DNA of 64,000 bases from Dioscorea cayenensis subsp. rotundata (lineage: Eukaryota > Streptophyta > Magnoliopsida > Dioscoreales > Dioscoreaceae). The stretch covers positions 5,615,501-5,679,500 of the forward strand of contig NC_052474.1 in NCBI RefSeq assembly GCF_009730915.1, given 5' to 3'. Below are positions 49,804-62,763 of the stretch, in pieces (the first letter of the stretch is position 1; the number at the start of each line of letters is the position of its first letter). The notes under the pieces were generated by a model, which made no database searches, had not been told where the DNA came from, and saw nothing but the letters and a program-made list of their open reading frames with translations. The translations under genes and the position numbers were made by a program.

Positions 49804-51262
49804 TAGTTTCCAGTGATCTTCATGTTTAGATCAAAATTTATTTAAAATTTTAAATTATTATGTTATATATATTTTTTAAAAATAAATATTAAATAATTAA
49901 ATAATCATAACATAAAATTATGGACATCCTCTGTCTTATAAATTTATTTATTTATTAATTGATTATATATTTATTAAATGTATCTATTTTGAAATAATGA
50001 ATATATTGTTGTTCAATTTTACTTTTTTTGCAAAATTATATAATATAAACTAAATATTGTATCCACTTTAATGGTTTTTAATTAAAAAAAAAAAAATCTT
50101 ATATCCATCTACAAAAGTCTATTTTTTAAGACAATGGATATTGGATGTCCAATTAATTAATACATATTTTATGAATTTTTTTTTTGTGACAATATAGACA
50201 AGTCATCTCATGCACATACCAAATCCTCGACTATACTTTGAAGGAGAGTTAAATTCTTAATTTTTTTCTACATAAGAGTTAATCATACTATCATTTTTAT
50301 TGCGGATGTTTTATAAATAATACTAATTTTGACTCCAAAATTTTTTATCAAAGCAAAATAACCCTTCTTTATTTTCGTTTGTTATATCTTGAATAAAATA
50401 AGTAACTAAATTTTTCTATTTACATTTCTCACATCCAGTGAGACAAAATTGTGTCAATATTTATCCAAGCTTTATAGCTTTATTTGATTCTATAATAGAC
50501 TCATACCAAACCCAATAAGATCGCTTCAATTTTTATCCATGATCTGATAAATCTGTTTGACCAACAGAGAAACTATTTTACCAATAAAACCTTTTCATTT
50601 TCTCTACTGATATATGTATGTATTAATATATACATACATACATATAAATTCATTTTAAACCAATAGTTTATGAAACATAATAATTTTATAAACATATCTA
50701 CATATAAATACACCCATCAAACCATGATATTTATGCAAAGACCCATAGCAAAGTGTGTGTGTATAAAAAAATATTAAATTATATATATATTGATAAATAT
50801 GACAAGCTTCCCGTACTGTTCATACACTGTTCGTCCGGGTTTTTTATAATATTCTCATACTGTACATATGGGTTCAAATACTGTTTAGTACTGTTTATAT
50901 TCATAAAAAATGGCGCTTATCATCTATTATTTAAAAATAAAAAATAAAAATAAAAATAAATATGACAAGCGTCCCTCATCCATGCATTCTCAGCCATACG
51001 CTCTCACCTAATAACACGGAGTTTGGGTTACAAGCCTAAACCTTGAACCGGAATCCATTACAACCCAAATCAAAATATTATACTAATGTTTCATGTTTGC
51101 CTTCAAGTGGAAGTAATACTAAAAATTAATTAATGCAAAGTTCAGGGCTTTCTCATAAAAGGGTCCATCAGCCGTGTATCAAGAGCATCCACATCTCCAC
51201 AAGGACAGTCAACGGCAGTCATTTGGCTTACATTTTAATTCCCAAATTACCCCTCCAACTTC
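49804..51262. other. AT-rich intergenic DNA upstream of the exonuclease/KH gene
   Basis: Very AT-rich, with TATATA and ATACATAC simple repeats near 50610-50650. A dispersed repeat copy lies at about 50990-51110. No gene was seen. Confidence 0.5.
50990..51110 (+). repeat. Dispersed repeat, copy 2
   Basis: Shares TACGCTCTCACC, GGGTTACAAGCCTA and AATCCATTACAA-type phrases, in the same order, with 14925-15060. Confidence 0.5.
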
Positions 51263-51271
51263 CTATATATA
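51263..51271 (+). promoter_or_regulatory. TATA box of the exonuclease/KH gene
   Basis: CTATATATA, 80 bases before the ATG and followed by a CT-rich leader, is well placed for a plant core promoter. Confidence 0.6.
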
Positions 51272-51350
51272 CCTCTTTGCGCTCTCTCCGAGGTACCATT
51301 CGCCCCGCGAGAATTCAAGAGCTCTCCGGGCTCTGAATCTTTGATCTCCC

Positions 51351-54300
51351 ATGGCGTCCGATCCCCCTCCTCCCCACCAGACGGCCATTCCTCTTCCTCC
51401 GGCGTCCGGTGATCAGCCTCTTCATCTCGTCCACCGGACTCGCATTCCTATACCTCCGGCCGCAGGTGATCTCCCTCTTTATCTCACCCTTTTTTGTCTT
51501 TGATGATCGCTGCTGTGAATTTTGAATGGTTCTTTTTTTAATCGGTTTATGTCTTTATTTATGCTGCTGATTGATGTTGATCGGTGAATTCTTTGCTTTT
51601 TTTTCGCTGTAAAGTTTGATCCTTGGATTCTTAGGTTGTTTGTGTTGTTGAATTTGCTGATTTTTGTAAGAAAATTGATGGGGGGTTTTTGTTTGCTGCC
51701 TTTGTCGAGGGTTTTCTGTTATCTGATAGTGGGTGTTTGTTCTCCAGCTGATCTGAGTTTAATGCTCTTTTACTGTGTGAGATTGAGCATAGATCGTTAT
51801 GACGAATTTTTGGCGTATTTCTTGGTTGTTGGAGAAGAAAATTAATGCTTTATGTGATTGGAAACATTGTGAAATGGAAATTTGCTTGGTTCTTGTTTCT
51901 CATAATCCTTTCATAGAATATGTTTCTCTTTTTGATCTTTGGTTTATGAGTTGCTCTCAGTTCATCCCCAGTTAAGAGCAACACAGCAATTTTTCAGTTT
52001 TTCAGTTTCACTTGATTTATGTTGGCTTATACCTTTGGTTACTGGTTCTTTGTTCTTGTTCTTCATAATTAGTTCATTGCGTTCTTTGGTTTATTAGTGG
52101 CCTTCTGTTCATTCCCTGGTTAAGAATAGTATGGCTAGTTTTCAATCCACTTACTGCATAATGGTTAATAAGTCGAGGGACAAGTTGTCAGTTCTTGTTC
52201 TTCATAATTGGCTCATTGCATCCATTTCTCTTTTTGTTTTATTGTATATAAGTTGCCTTTCAGTTCTTATCTTGATTGAGATCAATAGGTTCATTTTTCA
52301 GTTTCAGTTTGCACGACAATAATTCATTACTGGCAAGGCCTTGATCAGATCTATATAATATAGAAAGCTTAGTGACTTATTAGTGGGATAAGTTTTTGTC
52401 TCTAATCATAAATCCTTTGCATCAGTTCTGTTTCTTCAATTTTCATGCAATGCATGTGCTTTACTTTTGCTAGCTCTAGCACTGTATTATGGTATATCAA
52501 TTGGTTTGCTTGCTGCAAAATTTTAAAGTTTCTCAAAGAGAGTCCTAAATCATAAAGATGCCAGTACTTATTTCAGCACTAGTGTACATAGACATTGTAG
52601 GGCTGTGATGCTATGTGTGAGCTGTTTTGACATATAAGCTGATAATTGTCTCCTTTACCTTCAGTGGGAGAATTGACCTTTAAAATCATGGATTTCCTTG
52701 AAATGTGTGTGGCTTCTGGTTTTTTTTCAATTGTTCTTGCAAGTATATTTGAAGACTTTTTTTCTGCAGTAGGAGCGAATAAGAAAATACTTATTATGTC
52801 CTGTGATACAGCAGTTCCTGTCTTGAAGTTAAAAAGGGAGTGCATTTCAAGTCTCCGGTCTATCCTCTTAACATAAATGTGCATGAAAACTATAAGGAAT
52901 GATGGTTTAAGGAAACAACCCTCTTGGATAATTGTCTTTGACTTGCATTTTTCAATGTTAATTAATGAATTAATTTTTGTTGTTGTTGTTGTTACTTGTT
53001 TGCTATGTTGTCACTTTATTCTTTCTTTCTCTGTATATTCTTACTAACGCTCCTTTTGATAATGCAGTGACTGAAGCGGGCGGAGATCTGCCAGATGATA
53101 CTGACCAATCTTCATTGGTTCCAATTCACATTGTTGATGATGCGTCTCAACTTCCTCATGAATTTCTGAATCCTTCAGCTGATAAGAAGCTGGTTATTGG
53201 ATTTGACTGCGAGGGGGTGGACCTTTGTCGAAATGGGGCTCTTTGTGTGATGCAGGTTTCATATCCTTTCTTGTATTTATCTTGGAGTGATGGAATAATG
53301 AAGTTACATGCTTCTAGAACATCTATTACGCATGTAATTATTTTTATATCATTTGGTTCGTCATCCTAATTTGTAGTGTATCCAGCTGCTTAAAACTATT
53401 AAACGAATGGAGGAGTTCTACTTCGGTTATTAACATAAATTATCATGAGAAACAAACATAGGATGAACTAGCAGGCTGCTAGCAATAAGTATTCTAACTA
53501 GTTAAATTAATGTAAAGGCTTCTACAGGACCTTGTTGTTAGGGTGTGTTTGACTGGTAGAGTGGAATGCAAGTTTGGAAGTGCTGAAGTGCCACTATAAT
53601 GGACATCACACTTCCAGGCAGAAGTGTCACTTTGTAGTGTTTGGATAAATAAATGCTGAAGTGTTTTGGCTTGAGTGAAACAAGTTAATTTTATTTATAT
53701 CAAACATGCTTAAATTAAATGTTGATAAACAATAATATTTTAGTCTTCTAAAGTCATTTATGTCCATTTCATATGCAAAATGCGGGAATGTAATATGCTG
53801 AACACTGATGCAAATCAAACACATGTAAGTGTGCAGAAGTGCTTCACTGTCCCCATTCAATTTCCACTAACCAAACACTCCATTAATAAGGGAAGCCATT
53901 TTGATGCTATTTTGTTCTTTAGTCATGTTCAGAAACATCTCTGTTGTCAAATATCTTTCACTTTTTGAGGTTACCTATAAATTGATGTTTTTTTAATTTT
54001 TTTAATGCTTTCAGGTATCTTTCCTTTTCTTCTACCACTATCCTCTTCCCCATCCTGTGCATATCACTTTGTACCTTAATTGAGTTTGAAGAATGGGTTC
54101 TTCTGATATGTTAATGTTATCCATTGTCTTCTTTTTCTTGTTGAACCTCAAGCTGTAGATACTTAGCTTCATGGAATCAAACTGATGGTATTGTCTTTAC
54201 TTTAACATTAAGCATATGGAAGTAAATCTGGTTAAGCTTAATTCCATGTTTAAAACTTGGCACTGGAAGATCTTTTGCCAAAATAAAATTTCTTTTTCAT

Positions 54301-57300
54301 AAAGTTTAGTCTTAGTTTTGTTCATTTCATGAATATGTATTTGGAAAGTCAGTTCCTTTTTGTTCCTTTAACAGTGTTATTTGTAAGGCTATAAAATTTG
54401 CAAATCATTTTGGTTGCCTGTGGTTTTGTGCACACTCTCAACTGGGTATGCTTGGATGTTTCTCTTCTATGGTATAATTCTGCTGGTAAAAGCAAACTTG
54501 GTTTCTATCTAAATATTTTTCATGGCATACCTTTCTCTTCCATCAATATTCTGGAGTTAAACTTGTTGAGTGATAAGATCTCAAAATTAAATCTGGTGAT
54601 TCAGTTTTTGTGCTCAAGACACCATTGAGATTATGCTGTGTGTCAGTCATGAGATTTATGAGCAGAAAGAAAGTTGAAGGTGCAACAAAGAAAATAAAAA
54701 AATTTTATGAATCCCTTGAATAAAAATAAAATACCAAATCTCATGTTACATGCTTTATCAATATCAAATGTTACCATTTGGACAGCCTTATTATTCTTTT
54801 GACGACAAATACATGCATGCATGTAGTTCTGTGTAAGAAATTTGTGATATAAGTTTCCTTATATTGATTTTTATTTTGTTTTTGTTTTTGTTTTTTTTTT
54901 TTTTTTTTTTTTGTAAGCTTGCATTTCCAGATGCTGTCTACCTGGTTGATGCAATAAAAGGTGGGGAGGCACTCATGCAAGCCTGTAAGCCTGCACTTGA
55001 GTCTAGTTACATCACAAAAGTTATTCATGACTGCAAAAGGGACAGTGAGGTCTTGAAATATTTTTACTAACCGTTGCTTTCAACTGTGCTATGTAAGTTT
55101 ATGATGTTTGTTTGGCATTCCTGAATCTCATCTGTGTTGTGCAGGCTTTGTATTTTCAGTTTGGAATTAGGCTACATAATGTTATGGATACTCAGGTAGA
55201 CTCACCTCTATTCTCTTCTAGTGCAGGAAAAAGCTTTATTAATATATCAAAATTATGAGTCTCTTGTGTTTGTCATGGCCAGGATAAAAAAGCCTTTAAA
55301 TGCATTAGAACCTATGCCCTTGAATTTAAATAAAATAACATTATGCATTTTTTATCATGTAGATCGCATATTCTCTGATAGAGGAGCAAGAAGGAAAGAA
55401 AAGAGCACCTGATGACTACATATCTTTTGTTGGTCTCCTTGCTGATCCTCGCTATTGTGGTACTTAATTGACAGTGTTTATCCATTGAGTTTCTATTATC
55501 TCTGCCTTAAATGGAAGTTGTTTTGTTTACATTGATGCTTAAAAGCCAAGACCTTGACATTTAAACCCTTGGTAATCTAAACCTTGCATATGGTTTCTTA
55601 CAAGTGCCGATAATGTTCATACATGGTGTTGTCACTCCTAAGCATCTCTGAACTTGTGGAAAATTATGTACAATTTAGAGGACCCAGTGACTTGTATTAA
55701 GAATAGTTAGGCTAGGAATTTAATTGGCAGTATTTCGATAGGGAGTTTAAAGAATGAGTTTTCAGGCCAATGTAGGACAACTCTTATTGAATTGTTATAG
55801 CGTCTGCTAGTGAGGAAATAAGCTATTGCAAATGGGATATGAAAGAAAATTTGGAAGCTATCATAATTGATGAATGATAAATTTTTTAGGGATTGGGAAT
55901 TGGTTGACAAACATATGGAATTATCAATGGTGAAACAAAGGGATAGCAATTCTCTGGATTTTAAATCAAGTCCTAGAAGCAAATTATCATTTTAGTAACT
56001 AAAAACATTGCTTTTTATAGATTGTGTGATACAGAGCTCAATTGAGATTTATTAGAACCATTCTTTTTTGAACAATGAGAATCTATATATTAGTATATAG
56101 CTACTTGTAATTGGAACAATCATTGGTTACTTAAAGATTATGATCAGGAAACATTTTCTTACAAATTTTTTATATGGCATTTGTAATTACAAATGGATGT
56201 GATTCTGTGTGTGTGTGTGTGTGAACTACAATAATCATTGTTGAGGATTTAATGGACATGTTCTCTGAGTTTGAATTCTGTCTGATATCTTGCTGGCATT
56301 TCTAACGTAGGTGTCTCATATCTTGAAAAGCAAACAGTGCGTGTACTTTTGAGGGAGGTAAATTTCTTCAAACTACATGACCCATTTAATTTGTATGCAG
56401 TTGATTCATATACATATGGATTTCATGTCTTAAAAACTGCAACATCTGTTTGTGGTGATTTTCATTTTCTACCTCCCTACTGTTCCTGTTGCCAAATTAC
56501 TAAGAGAAGCTCAGAATTGTCATGGCCAGTATGGCAATTATTCTTGTGTTTATTATAACTTCCATGACTTTCTTTACGGACTAAAGTTTCTGTGGTTCCT
56601 TGCTTTTAATGATGAACAGTGAATACCATGCAGATTGAAGAACTTGAGTCATTAAAAGAGAAACATGTGTTTGATTTGACTGACTTTTTCCTCACAGTTA
56701 ATAAACCAGGGTTCATATTCAAGGAGTGTTTTTATCATGACCGGCCATTGTTGTGGCTGTTCCTTCTAATCCTTTTGCTCAAGCAGTTGACTGTCATTTG
56801 GAGAGAGGTTGGTGTAACCTGTGTGCTTTTATTACCAGGACCCAAAGTTTTGGACATACAGGCCAATGACTGAAATGATGATCCGTGCGGCTACTGATGA
56901 TGTTCGCTTTCTTCTATACATCTACCATAAATTGATGGAGAAGTTGAATGAAAAATCATTATGGCAGCTCTCTGTTCGAGGATCACTCTACTGTAGATGT
57001 TTCTGCATCAATGATAATGACTATGCTGATTGGCCGCCTCTCCCCTCCCTTCCAGGTTCTTGCATTAAAACAAGTGAAATTCATATTGTATGTCTATTTA
57101 GCATGCATGTAAAGGTCTTTAAAAACTCATTTTTACACTTCGAAGTTTCAGTAATCTGGTTGGTTTACTATGTTTCTCCTCAGAATTGGTATATATCCCT
57201 TAGAATTGTTGCTTAGACAAATATTTCTGCGTTGTGAAGCTCTCATTATTTAGAATCATGATTTCTGCATCGTGCTATTTTTTCTGAGAATATCATGAAT

Positions 57301-58609
57301 TTTTCTTCTGTTTGCAAACTATTACTCTTAGGTTGATTTCAAAGAATTGGTGGTTCTTCAAAACTCATTGCATTTTTATGACTGTCGTTGTATTGATGTA
57401 ATGTGATATAGATAGTGATTGAGTATCATTATGATAGATAGATATGTTCTTGGTGTCACCACTGGTCAGATAATTGTGAACTTTGATAATTGGCATCAAC
57501 CAGTCATAGGTGGTGAAAAGGCATTAGAGTAACTCATGTATTTTTCGCCTTTTAATTTTGTTGTAAGATTTGACCAAGAAAAATTTAGGGAAGTATATTG
57601 CTAATACCTGACCTATACTTCATTCTTTTTGACAAATGGTTGCCATGGTATCTGACATCTTTTCACCTCCGTCATATTCTCAAGATGCAGTGAAAAAAAC
57701 ATGTGACTTAAGAGCTTTAGACAACTTCAGATTCTTCAAGCCTCTATATTAGAAATTTGTGATTTTAAGTGTGAAAATCTGTACAAAATGGAAACACATT
57801 GAAACTATGTGTATGGTAAAGGCAAGTATTTGGTGTTTTGGGCTGTCATCCTTAAGATCGTGGGGGTTAGATTTTTTTTTTTATTTATTTGTAAGTGCAA
57901 ATTGATTTAAAGGGAGCAAAGTGATTACACCTGACAATGATTTGATTATTCAGAGAGCCTGGTTGCTGAAGGATATGTTCCAGTAGAGGAGATATTGTCT
58001 GTGTTACATGTACCCCCTGGGAAAATGGGACGAATCATTGGGAGAGGAGGAGCCTCCATTACATCAGTCAAAGAGTGCTGCAAGTAAGTTTTCTGCAGAA
58101 GTGGAACTATATATGCTTACAATCCATATTTTACAAACGGTGCAAATGATTCAATTTTGTCATAAGTTGAAGTTAATTATGTGTATTGTGTGTTGCAGCT
58201 GTGAGATCCTTATTGGCGGTTCTAAAGGTCCACCTGATAAGGTAGACTTAGTTTACTGTATAAAAAGTTCATGGTTTATTATTTTCCTTTATTGTAGCAG
58301 ACTAGCTTTTGGTTTCCATGCCACTTGCTTATTATGACTCTGAAGATTTTTTACTCACTTTAGCATATATTTGCAAATCACATCCAATATAAGTTCAGAT
58401 TCCCATGATAGTCTTTTATGTATATACTATATCACTTGTGGTTCTTGAAGAGGCACAAGATGATTGCATGTTTAGAATTATGTTTGCGGACAAAAATTTG
58501 CTCTTCATGCACATTGGCCTGTATCTTTATGTAGGTTTTCATCATTGGACCGGTTAAAGAGGTGAGGAAAGCTGAGGCAATCCTCCGAGGCAAGATGCTC
58601 TACATCTAG
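51351..58609 (+). CDS. 3'-5' exonuclease domain plus KH domain protein, 10 exons
   Basis: Combines a DnaQ/RNase D-like (DEDD) exonuclease fold with a C-terminal RNA-binding KH domain, as in Arabidopsis At2g25910; its exact substrate is not established. Exons: 51351-51465, 53068-53255, 54918-55049, 55145-55195, 55363-55459, 56311-56357, 56839-57055, 57954-58083, 58199-58241, 58535-58609, giving 364 residues. Motif I is VIGFDCEGVDL (Asp and Glu), motif II VIHDCKRDSEALYFQF (Asp), motif III ATDDVRFLLYIYH (Asp, without the Tyr of DEDDy enzymes four residues before the Asp that I would align). The KH domain (about 290-360) has the GxxG loop in KMGRIIGRGGASI. The N-terminus is Pro-rich, with no clear targeting signal. 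Intron 1 is 1.6 kb, and intron 2 holds a MITE. The acceptor of exon 3 follows a very long T run. Confidence 0.94.
53541..53882. mobile_element. MITE in intron 2 of the exonuclease/KH gene
   Basis: Left end GGGTGTGTTTGACTGG; the right end read inward is TGGAGTGTTTGGTTAG. TTA is present on both sides (53538-53540, 53883-53885), pointing to the PIF/Harbinger Tourist type, although similar ends also occur in hAT MITEs. Length 342 bp. Confidence 0.75.
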
Positions 58610-61555
58610 CATTGCCCCTCTATTGGTACAAAATGCTTCACCTCTCCAGATACTCTAGTCTGTGTTGCAGTCTTGTATGAGGTTTGGTATGGATAAGGGC
58701 AATATAACAAATCATGTTAATGCAACCTGCTCCAAGCCTATTACCTTTCCTTGGATGCCCTTTCCCAAATTTTCTGGGATGGCATTTTCCAAGCATCTGT
58801 AAATACAGGAAAGGTAAGAAGGTAAGAGGGAACTTATGGATACACCATTTCATGAATGCGCCTGACCCTTATATTATCAGTGGCCTTTTTGTTTTTGCTT
58901 TTGCTTTTGTTTCCGTGTGTGCACGCGCGCACTCTATCACATTTACTATGTGCTTTCATTGAGGTATATTATAGCCAAAACAAATCCGTATAGCTATCTA
59001 GTGTCAACTTCAAGCTTTGTATGTATATCTATACTACTTAGTTACCATGGAACATACTTCATCAAGCTTTGGTTTGAAAAAGCTTGGCCTCAAATCAAGC
59101 TCAAGACTGAACTTGATTGTCATGTTTAAGGTTCTCAGTTATTTAGCTTGAAATTAAGATTATAAAATTTTCCAAAATTTCTCTTGTTTTTATTCATTAG
59201 GTAAGACATCCTTGATTTATATGATGTTTGTTTATGTGCCTTAACTTTTCATCACTTGATTTAGGACATCCTTATTAAAGATCTCAGGTCACATCAGTTA
59301 ATTGAGTATACAAAGTTCAGGTCGCTGTTCCATTCAATGAATCAAGTCTATTTAACAACAACATGATTGATTGGCCAGAACGGGTGAGAATGATCTGAGA
59401 TCTGTTGATCCATTGCATTCAATCCTTGCTGTGGGTCTCTATGTTTTGGAATATCTTTATTTTTTTCTCTCATTTTGTTCTTGTTCTCAAAGCTTCCAAG
59501 TTTTTTAATGTTGGTACAAAATGTGTCCCATCATCATGTGATGCTGTTTGCTCCTGCATCTCTGGACCATTTCATTCATTCATTTCTTCATTCTTCACTT
59601 GGCTTCCTGCTCCATAGTTATGCCCTAAGACAATGGTTTTCCTGTGTGTCTACTTTTTATTAAGTTGGAAAAATATAGAAAGAATAGTTTGAATTTGTAG
59701 AAATATATATATATATATATATATAAATTTTATATGTATTGAAAAATCATTGTCCCAAACTTTTAGAATGACTCTGGCCATAGTTTCTTTGCTTGAAAGC
59801 AACAAAAATGTATGTCTGATTGTACGCCAGCGTACAACTGTGTGAAGATTGATTGATTATTGATACCAGAGCAGCATTGGAGAAGGCTAGATAGAGATGA
59901 CTCATGAGTCAGAGATGGAATTGTATCTAACCCATCTAGAATCATTGCTGTTATATATATATAGTATATTTTTAAATAAATTTCCTTCTTGAGATGATGA
60001 CATTTCAGTTGGGAAATGTAGTTAGTAATAATAGCATTGCTTGTTGAATGCAATCTTAGTAATTTTGCTTCTCTTTCTTTATCATACAGGGTAAAATAAG
60101 AAGGTAAAAACAAGAATACCGATTAAGTTTAGCCACTTTTTAATAGAGTAGTTGGTTACTTTATTCTTTCTTAAAAAAGTAGCTAGTTACTTCATTCTCC
60201 CTTTGAACTCAAACTTGAAGGTTTGAATCTTACTCCACATTTAAAAAAAAAAAAAACAATTTTGTAGGTTTCTAAACTTATTTATGTTGTATAATAATTC
60301 ATTTTATTATTTATATTATACTTGAAAACAATAGTATAGCTGAGCAACAAACAAATGTAGACTTTGGAAAAACATGACATAGCAAAAGAAAACCACCTTT
60401 GATTTCATTGCATGATTGCCCCTTTTTTTAATTAAAGGCAAAGAAAAAAGGAAACCATTCAAGAGAGAGAGAGAGAGAGAGAGAACAGAGAAGCAAGAGT
60501 TGGTTACATGGATTGAGAGTAGATGACGCCCACCCATACATACAAAATCTCCAAAAATACTGATGACATATCAAGTCTGTTATAAAGGAAAAAAAAAAAC
60601 TAACAAATGGTACAAAAGTCTTTTTCCTTCACACACTCACACACGCATACACTGATACACACGTGCGAACCACACAAGTTGGCGGTTTTCTCAAGGGCAC
60701 GCCTTGGCTTGAATCAAGGGGACAAACTCCTCTGCCACTCATGCTCACCCATATATCTTAGTCTTAAGAGAATGTCCCTCTTTGGCTCTTGGTCTTACCA
60801 CTCTTTGAGAATAAAGCTACCTTTTCAGAGCACTTTTAGTTTTAGATATATAGAAAGAGAGAGAGAACCAAAGTTGTATATATGGAGAGAGAGAGAGAAA
60901 AAAGGAGTACAAAATGGTACAATATCCAAGGCCGGCCAAGAAGACAAGAGAGAATAATAGTTAGCACTTCAAAGTATTCTTTCAAGCTTTAAGGTGCTCT
61001 GAAAACACATAAAGGATGTAATCATAATCCAATGATCTTTGAGTTCTCTCTATCTATGTGTGTGTGAGAGAGAAAGAGAAAGGAAAAGTAGCTTTAGATT
61101 AGGGTTCCTTTTGGTTCAAAGTCATGATAGAGGAAATGATAATGGTTTTGGTACAGAGGGGACATCAAAAGAGCTAGAGATTTGCATGCCAAAAAGGTGG
61201 CTAATTAGTTGATGATGATGATGATCATCTCATCAGAGTCTTCTTTCTAAGTACCTTTCTAATAATGCTTTTGAATTATGGTTTTTTTTTTCTTTTTTAA
61301 GAAATGGTAACCCCTAATTAAACCCAAAAGAACTGCAACTAATTATCTAGCAATGATGCAACCTTTTGAGCTAAAGTTTTACCTTTTTTTTTTTTTAACC
61401 ATTTTTCTCTAGGGTTAATTAGGGTTTTGAAAGTGAAAGTAATGTTCATGGTCAAAGAAAAATGGTAACCCTAACCCACAAACAAACTGCTCTAATGATC
61501 AAAAGACATTGCAAGGGTTTAGAGTTTGTGAAGGTTAATTTTACATATTATAAGG
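58610..61555. other. Intergenic region between exonuclease/KH and bHLH genes
   Basis: The first few hundred bases are the 3' UTR of the exonuclease/KH gene. There is an (AT)n run at about 59704-59726 and GA runs at about 60463-60484 and 60886-60900. No protein-coding gene was recognised; the longest open frame (60607-60957) is made of CACACA and GAGAGA repeats. Confidence 0.5.
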
Positions 61556-62224
61556 TTAGTGTTTGCAAAATGGATAACTTATAGAAGTGGAAGGGTTGGT
61601 GTTCATGGTGTTCATAGTTTGAATATGACTCTTACCTAGGGTTTCTAAGGCAATGACTTGAGATTTCAAGAACTTGAGATAGTTTGCAGCCTCATCAAGC
61701 ATTGAAGCAGTGTCCATCTTACTCCCACCTGGCACCAACCTTTGAAGAACCCTAAGTCTCTCACTTATCCTTTCTCTTCTATGCCTTGCTGCCACTGTTT
61801 GTGGATCACTAGATATCCTCACATTCTTCCTCTTTGGCTTCTCCACTGCTTCTTCAATCCCAAAGTTCACCGGCCTCATCGCTGCCGCTTTGTATATCAT
61901 CTCCTTTACCTGTGCTATTGCTTCTGTGTCCGGCTCATAAGTATTATTCTCTTGAAAGTCGATGCTCGATAAGTACTTCTCCGTCTTTGCCTTCTTGGCC
62001 GGCCTCGATGACTCTCCTCCGAAGATTATTCGAAAGCTCGATCTCTTGTTGTTTGTCGTCATTGCCGTCTCTTGTGAGCAACTATTTTTGATGTTGTGGC
62101 TGTAGTTCGCCTCTGACGACTCGCCGGAAGACATGTTACTGCAGCTTGAAGTCAAGTTACGATGATTAGTAGTATTGTTATTCATCGTCATCATCGGTGG
62201 AGCTCGGTTGTCGTCTCGCCGGAT

Positions 62225-62257
<33 letters not shown>

Positions 62258-62497
62258 ATTGTTAATGGGTTGTAAGTCTTGGAATGAGTTGAAACTTTGT
62301 ATGAAATTCAAACCATCAAATGAGTTGGTTGATGAAGAAAGAGCTTGATGATCTCCCCATGGAATAAACAAAGCTTCATCAAAATCAACCTTGTGATCAC
62401 TTGAACCTGAAATGGAGATCTCATCTTGAACAATATGCTGATCATCACTCCATAACCATGGTGGTATGGAGATCTCATCCAAATATCCATATTCCAT
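61556..62497 (-). CDS. bHLH transcription factor, HECATE/INDEHISCENT/bHLH87 clade (subgroup VIIIb)
   Basis: Nuclear DNA-binding regulator, intronless in its coding part, 313 residues. The block [18 protein letters not shown], then [20 protein letters not shown], the bHLH ([20 protein letters not shown], loop, [20 protein letters not shown]; residues about 235-282) match the bHLH87 branch better than HEC1-3. The basic region has Gln, Ala and Arg where E-box binders have His, Glu and Arg, so it is predicted to be atypical in DNA binding and to act as a heterodimer. An Asn homopolymer (about residue 80-93) is encoded by a (TTG)n/(CAA)n-like run at 62228-62260. The start was set at 62497, because a splice acceptor lies just upstream and the open frame beyond it reads into the intron. 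Confidence 0.93.
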
Positions 62498-62504
62498 TGA
62501 ACTC

Positions 62505-62584
62505 CTACAAAACAAACAAATTAAGTTCAAATAAATTTACAAAAAAAAAAACTCCATATCTATATATATATATATATATTTATC

Positions 62585-62625
<41 letters not shown>

Positions 62626-62628
62626 TAC
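62505..62628 (-). other. Likely 5' UTR intron of the bHLH gene
   Basis: On the minus strand, a donor AAAG|GTAATT at 62629/62628 and an acceptor TTGTAG at 62510-62505 bracket 124 bases, leaving GAGTTCA before the ATG. The intron contains a (GATA)n run (62586-62622) and a short (AT)n run. Confidence 0.65.
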
Positions 62629-62718
62629 CTTTGTATTAATGAGAGAAATTGCCTTAGAGAAATTGAGAAGGTGGTGATGGTGAGATGAGAGGAAATGAAG
62701 TATATATGTGGTGGTGTA

Positions 62719-62722
<4 letters not shown>

Positions 62723-62758
<36 letters not shown>
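62723..62758. repeat. (AT)n microsatellite in the bHLH upstream region
   Basis: About 18 uninterrupted TA dinucleotides, roughly 90 bases upstream of the inferred 5' UTR intron donor. Confidence 0.95.

Positions 62759-62763
<5 letters not shown>

Noticed and set aside
60607..60957. 116-codon open frame downstream of the bHLH gene
   Set aside because: Composed of CACACA and GAGAGA simple repeats; no homology. A 16-base inverted match (near 60822 and 60995) is too short and distant to call a microRNA precursor.
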